Shown piece after piece: positions 22,199 to 35,343 of a DNA stretch of 64,000 nucleotides. Below the pieces are notes generated by a model. That model had not been told where the DNA came from and made no database searches. It worked only from the letters and a program-made list of their open reading frames with translations. The stretch's first letter is position 1. The number at the start of each line of letters is the position of its first letter. The stretch is from assembly GCF_028389875.1 (NCBI RefSeq), contig NC_084664.1, forward strand, positions 134,269,966 through 134,333,965, given 5' to 3'. Both the position numbers and the translations under genes were made by a program. The stretch comes from Rhea pennata (Eukaryota; Chordata; Aves; Rheiformes; Rheidae).

Positions 22199-25100
22199 TT
22201 ATAATGTCAGATAATAGCATGAAGAAGACTGGAGTTCAGTCTTCAGCCTTTCTTTAACCTGCTTTTTTCTTTTTGGTCAGCTCAGCTCCTATACGGCGAA
22301 AAATTCTGAACTAGAAAAAAAATGGCTTTTTTTAATGCACGGAGCATTCACAGAAGCGCATACACTTGCTACCCCGACTCCCACTCTCGTGAAGAGCAAC
22401 GACGCTCCGTCTGCTCATCCGCTCTCCCCAGGGCCGGGCGAGCCGGGGCGCTCTGCGGCGCAGGAGGCTGCCCCCTCCCGCAGCTCCATCCGTGGCGACG
22501 CAGCGATGCAGCAGCGACTGGGAATTTCAGCGTCTTCGCTATAGCGTTCTCCTCACCGCCTGGCTTTTCCCCACTTCTTTGGCTCTTCATTACTTTTGCT
22601 TTTGCTGTATCTAAACTGAGTGATGCTAAATAAGATTTAGCGCTCTGAAATTGGAAGTGTTTGCCAGAAGAGTTTTCAGTGATTTTTGGTTTTTCTTTTT
22701 TTTTCTTTTTTTTTTTAATTTGTGAAAAGTGACACAGTTGCTGGGTTCGTGCAGAAAGAAACACGCCTACACACACACAGCGGAAGTGAACCTTTTTCTT
22801 CCTGCTCCCATACACGGTCAATAAAGAAGCAATTAAATATATGTGTTTAAAACAGGCAAGTATTATTTGAGAAAGTTTTGAATAGTCTCTTGAGCTACAG
22901 ATTTTCACATATATTTTTTTATTAAATATGTAAAAAGATAAACGCAAGTCAAGTTATTCACATATTCAGACAAAAATCTACTCTACCATGCGACAATTTG
23001 TGGATAATGTAAAATGACTGATACATCTGAATAAGACTTTTTGTATCTATTATGCCATTACTTATCTTTTTATAATTAACAATACATATGTTTACATTCC
23101 TTTCAGTTTACATTTAATATATAACCAAAGCTTTATGGTGTGCTATTTAGTAAAGATAATTACAAATGCATATTAAAACCATAACGGAATAATGGGTTAC
23201 TCACAGGGGAAGGGGGGGAGGACAACTCTTTTCCCTTTCAGAGCATCGCTCTCCCCTCAGCGCAGCCAAATTTCTAGTGCCCAAGAGGTAATTTACTGCC
23301 CCGGCTCCTCAGTCAGTCACTTCCTCCTTGATGCAAGCAGTGAGAGTGCTACGGCTCTCAGACCAAAAACAGGCAAAAGGGGATTTTCAGGAAACAAAAC
23401 TCAGTTTCTGTGTGTGTGCTTTGAAGAGAGGAAAGGACAGTGGCACAACAGCCTGGCTCTGCTCCCGCTGGGGAACTGAACAAGTCAACCCACTTACACC
23501 TTCAGAAAAACATTTTCTCTTAAAGAGCTCTCCATGCATGCATCTGCTCAAGCATTAGCAGAAGGATGAACCGCAGTAATCACAGACCGCTGCTGCTGAA
23601 ATAGAGTTTATAGCCTGATCCCAAACTCCTTGCACCATCAGAAATCCCATGTGCATTAAAGGACATTCTGAAGACTAGAAAAAAATAGTAACTGCTCTTC
23701 AGTTCAACAGTATTATGAAGAACTACTGTTTATTACAATGACAATTGTAATAAATACATATGTTCTAATAAACAAATACAATGAAAATGACAATTCCCCC
23801 ATTTATGGTGATTCTTGGAAATAACTTCGGAAAATACACATTTTATAAATCAGATCTTATTGTAACCAATCGAAATTAGAAACGAAAGTGCTGCCCTGCA
23901 GGTTACAGTACTTTCACTATGATCAGGCAGAAGTGAGGTCAATGCTGGACGCAGCGCCAGAAAACTTTCAACCCAAAGAATTTAGAAACTCTTCTGCTGA
24001 GCAGAGGGAGCAACCAAGAAAATGAAATACCTGTTATAATGTTTAACAGTATTTTATATTTTGTCTGTGGTGCAAGCAACAGCAGTGATCTCATTTAGCT
24101 AAGAGCCACTTAGCTGCAGAAGATTTATTAAGAACAGAAAAGTGCATGTGTGTGTGTGTTTGTATTTCAGGAGCGGGAGGAAAGACAGATGTTAATTAAA
24201 AGCCTTTTGGAAGTAATATAAGCTGAGCGCTTGCACTTTAGGGTTCCATGAAGATCTAAGATGATTTAGCTGATCAACAGGTTTTTGAATTTTTCAGTGA
24301 CTGCAGACTGGGACAGGACTTCTGTGTACCTGCTAAATCAGAGTAGCAACTCGGAATTAAGAAATGAAGTGAGAGACCAAGAATACCAAGCATTAAATAT
24401 TCAGAGAGACTAGAATGTGCAGTTTCAAGATAAAAGTAAGGAATGCTTTATAACACATTAATATGTTTCTGTTTATAAAATACCATAATTTAGAACAGGA
24501 TAATAGGGACCTTATTATGAAGGACCACTCTTGGTGCAGACATCTCAAGGTTAGACGTAGGTCTGCACGGCACTGGCCTCACCAGGAGAAAGGTCAACCA
24601 AGTGCAGAACTGCTTCTGTCCCCTGTCCCCCCCCCCCCGCCATCAGTTGGTCCCTCTCTGACACGTGCCCTGTCTCCAGAAGGACTTCTTGCTACTTCTC
24701 CAAGCTTCAGAAGCAGCCTCAACACTCATGAGATGGTCACTAAGCGCTTAGAGAGCGTGGGGTTTTCAGGGCTACTTCTGTTGCTGGCCTACAGGTAAGT
24801 TGTGAGCATGCCTAGCACTAACAAGGAAATTTTCCATCTATGCTTGTATGGCCAGGGCAGCAGGGGGAAGATAGCAGAAAGAAATGGTTGGCCTACTTTG
24901 TCCTCTTCTAGGGGGCTGAGAAGTCTTACGAGGTCAGAGATGGTGTCCTGCAGCTACAATTTCATCAAGGAGATTTCTCTCCTGAATCAGCCCTGAGCTC
25001 TGCGGATGCAGAGCTAAGGCTGGAGGCTGGGACAGAATTCCTCAGGAAGGAAGAAAAGCTGGGAAATGTCTGTTGACTAATCAAGAAACTGGGAGGGTTT

Positions 25101-25805
25101 AAAAAAAATGTGGATGTCTATCCTCCAGAAATAAGCCAAAAAACATATCATGCAGCTTTCTAACAAGCTTTCTAACACAGGGGTTTAAATCTTTCCTAGT
25201 GAAACAGATTTCTGCCTTCCATTTTGTGAAGGCAGGAAAGGAATAAACGTGAGCAACACAAGCATTTTTCCTCCACAACACACCTCATCGTTATGGCTTG
25301 AGTATAACTCCCACTGTATCCCTTTATTCCAATTGTTTGACCAAATTTATGCCCCAAGGCAGATGTACTAGAAAACGTCAAAGCACCACAAAGTGAGAGA
25401 CACAGCTAGTGGTACGGTACTTCTTGCCACACAAAATGCCAATATAAATATGTTAGAACAAGTTACAAGTGTATCACACTTAAGACAAAAAGAAAAAAAA
25501 TAAATATATATATATATTTTTAAAGAGCAGAACAAATCTCAAGCAGCCAAGTGGTGAAGTTGCAGTGATGTACAGTAGGTGATGTAGCCCTACAACCTCT
25601 TGGGAAGATACACTGAAAGACTTCTGCAAATGCATCTTGGCAAAAAATGGGTACAGAATGCAGTGGTTGGCTGGCACTCACTATGGTACATAAATGTTAA
25701 TGGCAGACTGGGAGTGAACTGATTTCAAGTTTGAGGCCACACACGTTCCATTCTCCAGAAGAAAGTTCTCGCACACAATGAAAATTGTCAGAGACGTTGG
25801 GTGAG
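22199..25805 (-). other. MAPRE2: Probable MAPRE2 3' UTR (left limit uncertain)
   Basis: This follows the MAPRE2 stop on the minus strand. It has no splice-like or coding features that I recognise. Long AT-rich stretches (about 22.9-23.2 kb and 23.7-23.9 kb) are typical of vertebrate 3' UTRs. Candidate minus-strand AATAAA signals occur at 22193, 22918, about 23739 and about 25323. A CpG-dense patch near 22376-22560 is unexpected for a UTR and may lie beyond the true 3' end. The 192-codon minus-strand frame at 22369-22947 is low-complexity and crosses this patch; it is not called a gene. Confidence 0.5.
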
Positions 25806-25877
25806 TCAGTACTCCTCCTGCTGCTGGGGCTGTTCATGGACTTGCTCTTCACCTTCATGCTCTTCTGTGTGGCTCTC
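25806..25877 (-). CDS. MAPRE2: MAPRE2 last coding exon (acidic tail, EEY end)
   Basis: On the minus strand an acceptor (CTTGCAG) opens 23 codons and a TGA. They begin ESHTEEHEGEEQVHEQ and end with glutamines and the terminal tripeptide EEY. This is the acidic C-terminal tail of the EB family. The final EEY/EEF motif is known to bind CAP-Gly domains (CLIP170, p150Glued) and it is intact here. Compared with human MAPRE2 the tail differs by a few substitutions and is slightly shorter, as expected between birds and mammals. The phase joins exactly to the exon ending at 32173. Confidence 0.97.
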   Translation of the reverse strand, partial: ESHTEEHEGEEQVHEQPQQQEEY

Positions 25878-28800
25878 CTGCAAGGGAGAAAAGACCCCAA
25901 AACATTCTTTAGCAGAAAGCATTCCTCAGGCAACCTAGTCTCACACTTCTCACCATAGCCTAGAGCTTAACTTCTCTCATTTTCATTCTAGTGAGAAAAC
26001 ATCGGTTTTCTCACTAATAATTTTGAAATCATCAACAACTTACTTGGACACTTGTATTTTTTCTCTTCCTGTTCCCTATCTGCACCCAATGTTTCTGTAA
26101 GTCCTTTTACACAAAGCCATAATTGTAAAATAACTTAACAGATAGTAAACATATTAAGACAAAGTTAAAACGAAGAACCTTTTTTTAAATCCATCTCAAA
26201 TGCAATGGAAGTTAAATAAATGTTAACTCCTGAATAACATAATTCAGAACTGCAAATCAGTGAAACTTTCAGCAGCGATTTTGCATAGCTTTTCATTTAA
26301 TGAGTTTTAAAACTGTAAGTTTGTTTACTGCAATCTCTTGCTGCAGCCTATAAGGGGTGAGTAGTGGTAAATAAATTCAAATGTACATTAGGCTAATCCA
26401 TGTTGACCTGTTTTTATGAAGTTGTAAATTGTTTATTATTTCTCAAGTATCTTTGGACTTGCACATAAATACAAAATGAGTTGTTACCTCAGAAAAGCAG
26501 CATCTGGTAGAATTATAATAAAATATATTTACTTGTTTGTTTTTAATCAGTGCGTATGCAGTAGTGATATTTCCCCAGAGAAAGTGTCAGTTTTTGACAT
26601 TAAGTGATGATTGCATCAGCAAATGAATATTTTAACTAGCTAGACAGTGAGATGCCCAACAGTTAAATGCTGTATCACAGCATCCTAATGTCATCCCATT
26701 TTCAGTCTGTCTAAGGATTTCTGAACCTGTTTGCTGTAGTTTTCACACAATCTTCACTCTAGGTTTATGTCACAAAAAGGACTTCACACTTTTGCTATCA
26801 ACTGCTTTAAAAATTAAACTCAGCTACACTTTTAAGTCAGATATTCTCTCTCTCCAAAACAATTTACCTATGCTAATATAGACCAGAGTTCAAAGGATGC
26901 CAAAATTTTGATGTTTAACATTATCAGGAGAGTACAACAGAAGAGCTGCCGAGCATGAACGTTTTCCTATGAAAAATATTCAGTTCAGCATTCACAGAAT
27001 TAATTAACAGCTACTGTTAAAAGTCAGATGATCCCTAATGCATACTCCCCTATTACAAATAAATACAATGCATAGTTATTTCCAGAGTTGTGGAAGGTAC
27101 ATTCTGAAGGTACATTCCTGCAGGAAGAAGACTCCCTGACTGAAAGCAACCCTGGACCCACAGAACAGATGCCACTAATTTTAATCAAATTCCAATTTAT
27201 AGACAAGAGAGCGGGTACCTTGAGTTCGACAGGATATATCAGAGCTCAAGATGACTGATTCTTAGAGCACTACTTTTGTATCCTCATTAAGCATAGCTAT
27301 ATTCGCAGCTTCTCTCTCGGTGGATTTCATTTTTGTGGAGAATGGTTCACTGAAAAGATCCTATAAACTACTGCCTGCCCTGCATTAGTAGCACTCAGCT
27401 GGAAGTGACTTGGAAGGAAAACACTCTTCCAAGATGCTGAGCTGCCATTCAGAATGCACTGGCGTGATACTTCTGCAGAACCAGCCTGGCTCCCAACAGT
27501 TTTTTTAAAAAAAGGAAAAGCATTTTTGAGACAAAATGAAAACGAAATGGAGGTCTTAACTTTAATTTTCCCAGCATAGTTCAGAGTAGCTTATGCAATA
27601 ACAAAATATTTTCCGTCTAGCAATAAAATATTCATCTTTCTAAAGGTCAGAAACAGGAGAGTAGGGTTCCTAACATTTGCTGAAACAGCAGAAATGTTCA
27701 GCTGTTCATCAAATCCAGAAATAGCGAAATTACAAACGAAAGCAAGCCCTCTATTACTCAGGAGCTATTTTCAGGTAGAAGCCACATAACGCCAGTGAGG
27801 GCAATTGCAGCTGGGCACCTCACAGCCCCATGGGGGAACGATGACCGTATCACATCATCTAGTCAAAACGGCTTGTTGGGTAGCAGCTAGAAATCACACC
27901 TTCTGCGATGGGCTGCAGGAGTGGAAGACTCGTACAGGACGCGAGCTGCACGGACACCAGCCGACAGCTGCGAGAGCACGCTGATCCAGCGTGACGGGGT
28001 GGCAACACCAACGTGCATTTCGCTGCGGGGAGTTACGTCCCCTTAACCCCCACTAGGTAAAGGGCGCGTAACATCGACCCTCCTCCTGCGTTCAGGTGAT
28101 CTGCTCTGCAATGCACCTGTTCAATGGGCTCTGCATACACGCGTTTATGGGATACACCTATTAAAAAGGCACATTCAGGCAGATTTCGTAGGTCACATAC
28201 ATGCCATCCTTTCATGCATAGGAGGAAAAGCCTCCAGCCATAGGGAGCGGCTTGGGAACCTCCTCTGTGACCGTGAGCAAGAGCAGCAGCTCCTCTCCTG
28301 CCAGGCTTGCCTTTGATGGAAATGGTAAATCTTCTGTTGCTACTAAAGAAGTTGCCCGGAGATTTGGACATGTGCTTCTCAGTACGTACAGCTTGTATAA
28401 ATACTTGAAACAAGAAGGACAAGAGTCACGATGCACAATTACCTTGGGACTGTGGAATCTCTTTGAATATCATCCCCTAATAAGGAAAGCAGTGGAAGGT
28501 CTATTTAGAGCATTTATTTCTGGCTCAGATCATAGGACCATGGTCATCTTTGTCTCCCACTATAAGAGCTGCTAGTTTCTGACCCTTCAATCCATCTGCT
28601 TCGAACTATTCAGGTGGGACTGCAGACTGAAGCGCTAGACATTAGGAAAACCAGCTGCCATGGGGCACCCTTTCCAGTAGCAGCAGCAGATGTAGTGGCT
28701 GCTAGAGCACGACGACACAAACCCCACTGAATTTAGAGCAATTCTCTGGAAACCTGAGCCAAGCAACTGATAGATCAAATAGCAGCAATGCATCCACCTC

Positions 28801-31800
28801 CCACCTGGACTGGACCAGAACAGTCCACGAAGGAAAGCAAAAGCAGCAACATTTTCCTTTATGCCAAAACCTGTATGGCTCAGGGTGTTATAACTAGACA
28901 CAGTCTTTTCTGGTTCATCAGTCTGAAAGTCTCCCACTGTAAAACCGAACAGGCTACCACCAAATACTGTACGTACAGGCTGAGGCCTCAGTCCTGCCTT
29001 TAGCAGTGACAGCATGAGCACTATGGGCCACTTCCCTTGCTCCCCAGTGTATCCTTTTTTTTAAAATAGTTGTCAACTTTGATCTTTTTGACTAAAATGT
29101 GAGGGGATTACAAACGAGCAATTTGTAATTAAAAACTAAAAACAAAGGATTACAGACTAATCAGTCAGACAAACTTTAAATGACATTAGCAAATACAGCA
29201 TCCCTCTTGCATAAGCAAAGACTGATAATGATGAGGTTTAGCATACCAGGGAAAAGAAAAAGGATCCTTTAAAATCAAGGAACGCAAACTGACATTTGTG
29301 CTGTAAATCTCACCTCTCAAATCTAAATAGCCCTTCCCTCACTAAAGAAAAACTCCAATTTTAAAAATTTAGCCTTCATTCAACTAAAAAACAAACAATC
29401 AAGCCCACCATACACACAAAAAAGAAAAAACAAGCAAAACTTAGGAAGTGGCATGACTGGAGCTATTTAGTGACTTGGAATTCTAAAAAATAATAATTAA
29501 AAAAAAATCCATGATATGAACCTGGTGAAATTCTCTCAAATGCAAAGCCACGATAATTACACTTCTGGAGAACACTTGTAAACAGGCTGTTTGTATGTAT
29601 TTTGCATCACTGCACACAGAATTCACATGACAGCCTGCAACTCTCATGGGGGATCCATTAGCTACTGGGAGACGTGAGCTGCATCTCTGGACACATCTGT
29701 TGTCCAGATTTTTTTTTTTTTAACAAAGATTAAATTAAGTGTAACAAAAAATTAGTTAGAGATAGAGAGATTTGTCCCTCCTGAATAAAAACATTTGGCA
29801 TGAATAAGTAAGACATGATCTCTATGAAGAATACAATAGATGCCTGTCAAGTTGCAGATAGGGAAGAAGAGTTTGAGAATGCTATCAAAAGGTTATTGGA
29901 AATGTGAACTGAAAACAAATTTAAGTCAGTAGAGTGATAGTCAAGTACAAGGCCTTGTTCAGGGATGACTTGTATAGCATGTTGCATCCCCTTTCTGAAG
30001 AAAAGCCTCATGGCCACAGTATCACTGATAATTGTAATGAATTTGGTAAATTAAGGTAGTCCTTTTTTCTACTGTGCTCCTGACAAATTGAAACACTCTG
30101 GAAGAGATATTTTATACACACACACACACACACATCTCTCAAAGGATAGGTTTACCATGAACTTATTAGCAAGAAACCAGGAATGCTGGAGTTGTTTGTG
30201 ATTTGGGAATTGGGGTTATTTTCCTTTGGGGGATCAGGAAATCTAAACTGCAGTTACCAAGGGATGAACCTGAAAAATGTTGTGAGATAAGGAAAATTTA
30301 ACTTGGAGATGAGGGGAAAAAAATTCAGTACAGAGACAGAAAGATACCCAGAACTTAAAGGCAAAGCAGGCCAATGAGAGGACACTGCAAGAAAAAAAAT
30401 GTAGGCAGGATCTGCTCATGTCCTTCCCATGCAAGGATCTGTGCAAGGATCACAAAAGCTTTTGCTCTCAAATCTACGATCTTGCTTCAGAAAACCACAG
30501 TACATCTGAGTTCCAGTGGAGGAGATGTAACCAGGAAAATCAGTTCTCCCACTAAAAGATAGAAACAATTCAGTGGAGAACAGCCTCAGTGAAAAATAAA
30601 GTCTGTATTCTTCTCTAGGAGAACAGTTTTCTTCTCCCACTGGAAACAAATTTTAGATAAAAGCATAGTCATCACATGTAGTTCACATACAGGCACTGAT
30701 GATGCTTTCAACAGGGAAAGGGCTGGAGGGAGGAAGCAGGTAAAATACTGAAATGTGGACTAAAGTAGGACATTTTGTAATGTGTTCTGCCAGTAATGAA
30801 AACTGCAGGAAGAAAGCAAGAAATATATTCCTTAGCTGGGAGTCACTTACTATTTAAGCCAACAGTTGTGGTGGGGGTATGGTGAGAAGGGGGATTTCTC
30901 TGGCTTCACTTTAGAAATAAATCATTGTTCTTGAATCCAGAAAACACTTTCTTTGACCGCTATACATGTGTAATTCTTTTATTCTGTTACTCACATGTCT
31001 GGCAAATTTATTCCATTTGTTTACTCCCATGAAAACAATGATTTCCTTTTCCTCTCTAGCACTCACCCCACGCTACTGGACAAATCCTCTTTTCTCTATC
31101 ACTTCCAGTGTGAGTGGTGACCCCTGTCAGTGGCAACTTTGTGATCTCACATTTAACTTTCATTTATGCTCTACTGATCTTTTTTAAAAGAGCATATGGG
31201 TTAATAATTACTTCAGCGCTACTTCAGACATAAAATTTTAAGTCAGCTGACTACTGTAGAAGCAGCTTTCTGGGAACAAATATAAGAAAGTCTACAATAT
31301 AACACAGTGTTACTGAAAAATTAAGTTGATGCTTATACACTCTGCAGCCAAAGCTATCATTCACTGGAGACCGAAGGGTCAATCATCAAAACAGGGCATA
31401 CAGGGATTTAGTTAGAATGAGTAGGAGTTGTTCAGCAAAATCTCTACTGAATAATTATCTCTGAATGTGTCTGAGGAATTTAAGCAGCAACAAAGCAGAA
31501 AGCTGCAGAGCGTAAGTGTCTGTAGTGTTATGTCCAAGATGCAATGAGATTCTTGCTTAATCTTGCAGACAAGGTATTTCTGAAATTTTGGTAGTGGAGG
31601 ATTATTGGGTTTGCACAGTGAAGAATTTTGCCTATAGCAACAAGATAAAAAATGCTAGAGCATTATCTCTGCAGACATAATTATGTTTTGGCAACCTGCA
31701 CTGTACTTTAACTGCAATACATGGGCTAGAGACGGTTCTTAGCTGTAGACATTAAACAACAACTCTATGAGAATTTCTCCGCTTTTTAATTCTCAACACA

Positions 31801-32172
31801 TTAAAGAATGTGGGTAAAAGCCTTTATGTTGAAAGGCAGCAGAGGAAAAAAATAAAACTAAGGCTCAAGAACATATGAAATCAATTTAAAATTGTGACGT
31901 ACCCCTCTGCTTTCAGATTAACTTCAGCAAAAGTGCAGCACAAAACCTTTCCAGAAGCAATAAAAACCAATCAGCCTGCTGAATCCATTCCCCAAGCTGA
32001 AAAGTCTGATATTTATGAATGCAAACTTCCTTTTTGGGGGAGGGCGTGTGTAAAATCATAGCTGCTGTAGTTTCTCCTAACCTAGATGTAAGACATGACC
32101 CAACAAACAACCAATAAATTTGTATGGAATTAAGCTGTTTTGTCTCATTAAAAAGATTATTCTTGAACTTAC
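25878..32172 (-). other. MAPRE2: MAPRE2 last intron
   Basis: A GT-AG intron of about 6.3 kb. It contains a perfect 12-bp-stem hairpin at 25989-26016, a CpG-richer patch at about 27.9-28.1 kb and a CA repeat at 30115-30133. No transposon or additional exon is recognised. Confidence 0.9.
30115..30133. repeat. (CA)n microsatellite
   Basis: A short CA repeat of about 9-10 units. Confidence 0.9.
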
Positions 32173-32331
32173 GTGTTCTTCTGAGGCATAAAGAACTTCC
32201 ATTAGCCGATGGACAAGGTCATTGTTCTCTCCCCCATGTTCTTGGCAGAGAAGTTCAATATCCCTTAATTTGCCGAAGTAGAAATCCCTTTCCTTCTCCA
32301 CGCCTTCAAGTGCAAGTTTTAATGAATGTAC
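32173..32331 (-). CDS. MAPRE2: MAPRE2 exon: EB1-like C-terminal dimerisation domain
   Basis: A 159-bp exon in phase 0, 53 codons, starting VHSLKLALEGVEKERDFYFG and ending LYASEEH. This is the coiled coil and four-helix-bundle part of the EB C-terminal (EBH) domain. It includes the conserved KERDFYFGKLR and IELLCQE segments, which form the hydrophobic pocket that binds SxIP-motif partners. Acceptor CACAG and donor GTAAGT are canonical. The residues line up with human MAPRE2 with only conservative changes (for example GGENNDLVHRLMEV against QENDDLVQRLMDI). Confidence 0.98.
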
Positions 32332-34465
32332 CTGTGTATAAAAGCAGTGCATGATGCGTAAGTTGTGAGGTGCATCACAGAGAGAACAACTCAGTCTAAA
32401 TTCATGCATGTCAACCATCATTTTAAATATATTCAAATTTTGTATCTTAAAGTGGATTCCATGCTTTTTGAAGTGCAAGACTGAATGTTATACAATACAG
32501 AATACTAAATCAAGCTTCCTCTTTATGTTGCTTAGATATACCTCAACCTTGATTTGAGAGGTTAGCTCTCTTTTATATCAAAACCTCAAGCAGCAGTCCG
32601 GGAAACAGGCCTACTTAAGACCTGGCTTTTAACAAAGCTGCCAGAAGTATCACAAAAAGGTAGTAAGTAAAATGTTCTTCACAGAAATTATACTGCTTTA
32701 CCAGGATTAGTATGGAGTTATTGGGAAACCAACAATATCTACTTGCTTAAAAATATGTAAATTTGATAGAAAAGGGAAACAATCTAGTTAGGAAATTAAA
32801 AGGCCCTCTAGTTGCAAGTGCAAGTGTTCCCAGGTTGGTTTTTCATCTCTCTTTCACCTCCCAATTGCTGAACCACTGCAGAGCCGCGTTTTGCAGTTCC
32901 TACGCCACTGCTGCACCCAGTGACCACTCTCCACCAGGAACTTTCAGGTCTGACAAACAGCCCTCTGAACTCTCTCAAATTACAGAAATCTTTTCTGATT
33001 GTAACTTTGTTCATGAGTCTTCAGGCTGTACTGTTAGTCTCAGTTTCACCACTAGGTTTGCTGCAGTTCACTTACGGGCAACTTAACTATTAAAGAATAG
33101 GCTTCGTATAAGCCATGACAGATGTTGCAGGCTGTTTTTTGTTTTGCTTTGTTTTTAAAGAAGTATTCTGTGGGAGTCAAATAGAAAAATGACTTACTTT
33201 CAGAGTATAGACTATCAGGATAAAACTGGCTCTCAAATATGGAAGACAGCACCGTAACAACCAACAGAGATCATCACAGATGAGGCTGCCTACAGTAAAC
33301 TCACTGACCCCAGTCATATCCCTATTACAGCCAAATAAGGACCCACATTTTAAGGCCTGCAGTTATGCAGATGAGTTTTCTGAAGAAAACATGTTAAATA
33401 AATTAAATTTTATCGAACTGTGTTTAAGTCAACACAAGTCAGAGTTTTGTGTTGCCAGTTCTACTCGAATGCAAACAAATTTATTCCTTCCACTTAGTAA
33501 AAATACCAGAAGACTTCAAGCACTGCTTTGACAGCTTATTAAATCCTGTCATTTCAGTTTTCTGTAACTGCAGAGCTAGTGCTGCCTTTTGCTGCCCCGT
33601 GACTGCACCAGCGCAGTGCAGCCACACAGCAGCCCTGGCCTGCTCCCGGGGCAGAAGCCCAGAGCAGCTCGTTCCCACACCGATTGCCTGCCAGCTGCCC
33701 GAGTTTGACACCCAGGTCTCCCAGTTTGAACCTACAATGAGTACAGTGACTAGATACCTTCAAGTCAACACTTAATCGTGAAAATAGGAATAGCAAAAAG
33801 GAACAAAAGCTTAAAATATTCTCATCTACTGCTATCTACATCCTATTTAACGGCGAGGAAGACCTCACATTTAAGAGCTGTCTTCAGGATCTGCAGCAGC
33901 GTATTCCTTGACAGCATCTCCTGCATCTGGATGGAGCAAGAACTTAACTGCTTCCAGATCTCCTGCTCTGTGTATGCTAAAGCTTGCAAAAATAACAAAC
34001 ATCAGCTGAAACATTTGCAACTAATAGTAAGTAGGTAAGAAGACTGAGACTGAGCTATGAAAGTATTCTTCTGTTTCCTTGGTATCACATTCACCCCATT
34101 TTCAGAAACGAGAATCACTGAACTATCCATATATGCGCACAGTTAATTAACTACAGTATAGAGTAAATATTGTTATAACCAAATCGTATATGCTTTTCTT
34201 AATTATGTATCAGCTACTTGTCTGCTACACATTAATTTCTGTTCCTTCAGTGACAGGTAATTACCACTTCCGCGCACTACTTTTCCGTCTAGTAACCAGG
34301 CGAAAGGCTAATCCTGCGCAAGGAAGAGCACGTGCCGCCTCCTGCGCTTCGCTGCTGCCGCAGCAGCTCCCCTCTGCAACCCCGCTCATCTGAGCTCGGG
34401 TAGCCGTCTCCTCCCAGCCGCCCCTGGCTCTGATACTACTCCTTGCTAGTCCAGCCACGCTGGAG

Positions 34466-34598
34466 ATCACAGAATGGTTGAGGTTGGAAGGGACCTCTGG
34501 ATATCATCTAGTCCAACCCCCCTGCTCAAGCAGGGTCACCTAGACAGGGTTGCATCCATGTGGGCTTTGAATATCTCCAGAGAAGGAACAACCACCCC
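34466..34598 (-). mobile_element. CR1 LINE 3'-end fragment
   Basis: The minus strand carries the CR1 3' terminus: plus-strand ATCACAGAATGGTTGAGG, AGGGACCTCTGG and ATCATCTAGTCCAACC, followed by a CTGCTCAAGCAGGGTC motif. The element is strongly 5'-truncated and lies immediately beside a CpG-rich patch. Confidence 0.93.
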
Positions 34599-35253
34599 CT
34601 TTGCTGAAGCCCGGGCTTGAATCTTTAGATCTTCAGTCTAACTGAATACATTATGACAACACCACCACCTTGGCTGCAGGTTTACAAAAGCTCCCTCAGT
34701 GGTAGTAAGCCGTTAACTGCTCCTGGGACCATTCTCCATATGGAAAGGTCCACATCCACGCTGTCAAAAAACATCTACCTTCCAAACCTGTTACCAAAAC
34801 AGGATGGCTACATCTGACCCGCTTGCTGGGAATGGCCCCTGCTCTGTGTTGTCTCCTAATCTGCACTCAGGAACTCTCTGGGAGAGTGCTAGCTGGCACG
34901 GACTGAAAACACAGCAGGGACCGTTTCAACGCTTGAATATTATCGATAATCAAGTTCCAGTGCCCAGGGTCATTCCTCGGAGTTGCTTAATTTACTTGCA
35001 TAGCCCAGGGCAATAGCTAAGACCATTTTAAGAGAAACTTTAAAATTGTTGGAAGCCATTAAGCTAACAAATATTATGAACAGCTCATGATTATTGCAAA
35101 CAGCTCATAAAGCAACACTGTAGTAAAATACAGTGTACGGACTGATTTACACGTAAGTTTAAATGTTTCAATCTCCCTTAGTTGCCGTGCATGAAAAGGC
35201 TCCAAAATCTTTTACAGCCACATAGGAATATGGTCCCCCAGTGTGTCAGTCCA

Positions 35254-35343
35254 TGTTTTTTACTGGTAATCTAGACAGCAAAAGGGTAAGCCTAGTGCTG
35301 CCCCTATCTCCCACTGGAGATAGCTGGTGAGTGGTAAAAAACA
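35254..35343. repeat. Nested inverted repeat
   Basis: Outer arms are TGTTTTTTAC (35254-35263) and GTAAAAAACA (35334-35343). Inside them are CTATCTCC (35304-35311) and GGAGATAG (35316-35323), separated by CACT. Both arm pairs are perfect. This may be a small DNA-transposon remnant or an RNA hairpin in the MAPRE2 intron. Confidence 0.6.

Noticed and set aside
22369..22947. 192-codon minus-strand open frame
   Set aside because: It is made of low-complexity lysine and CpG-patch sequence, lies in the convergent 3' region, and shows no domain.
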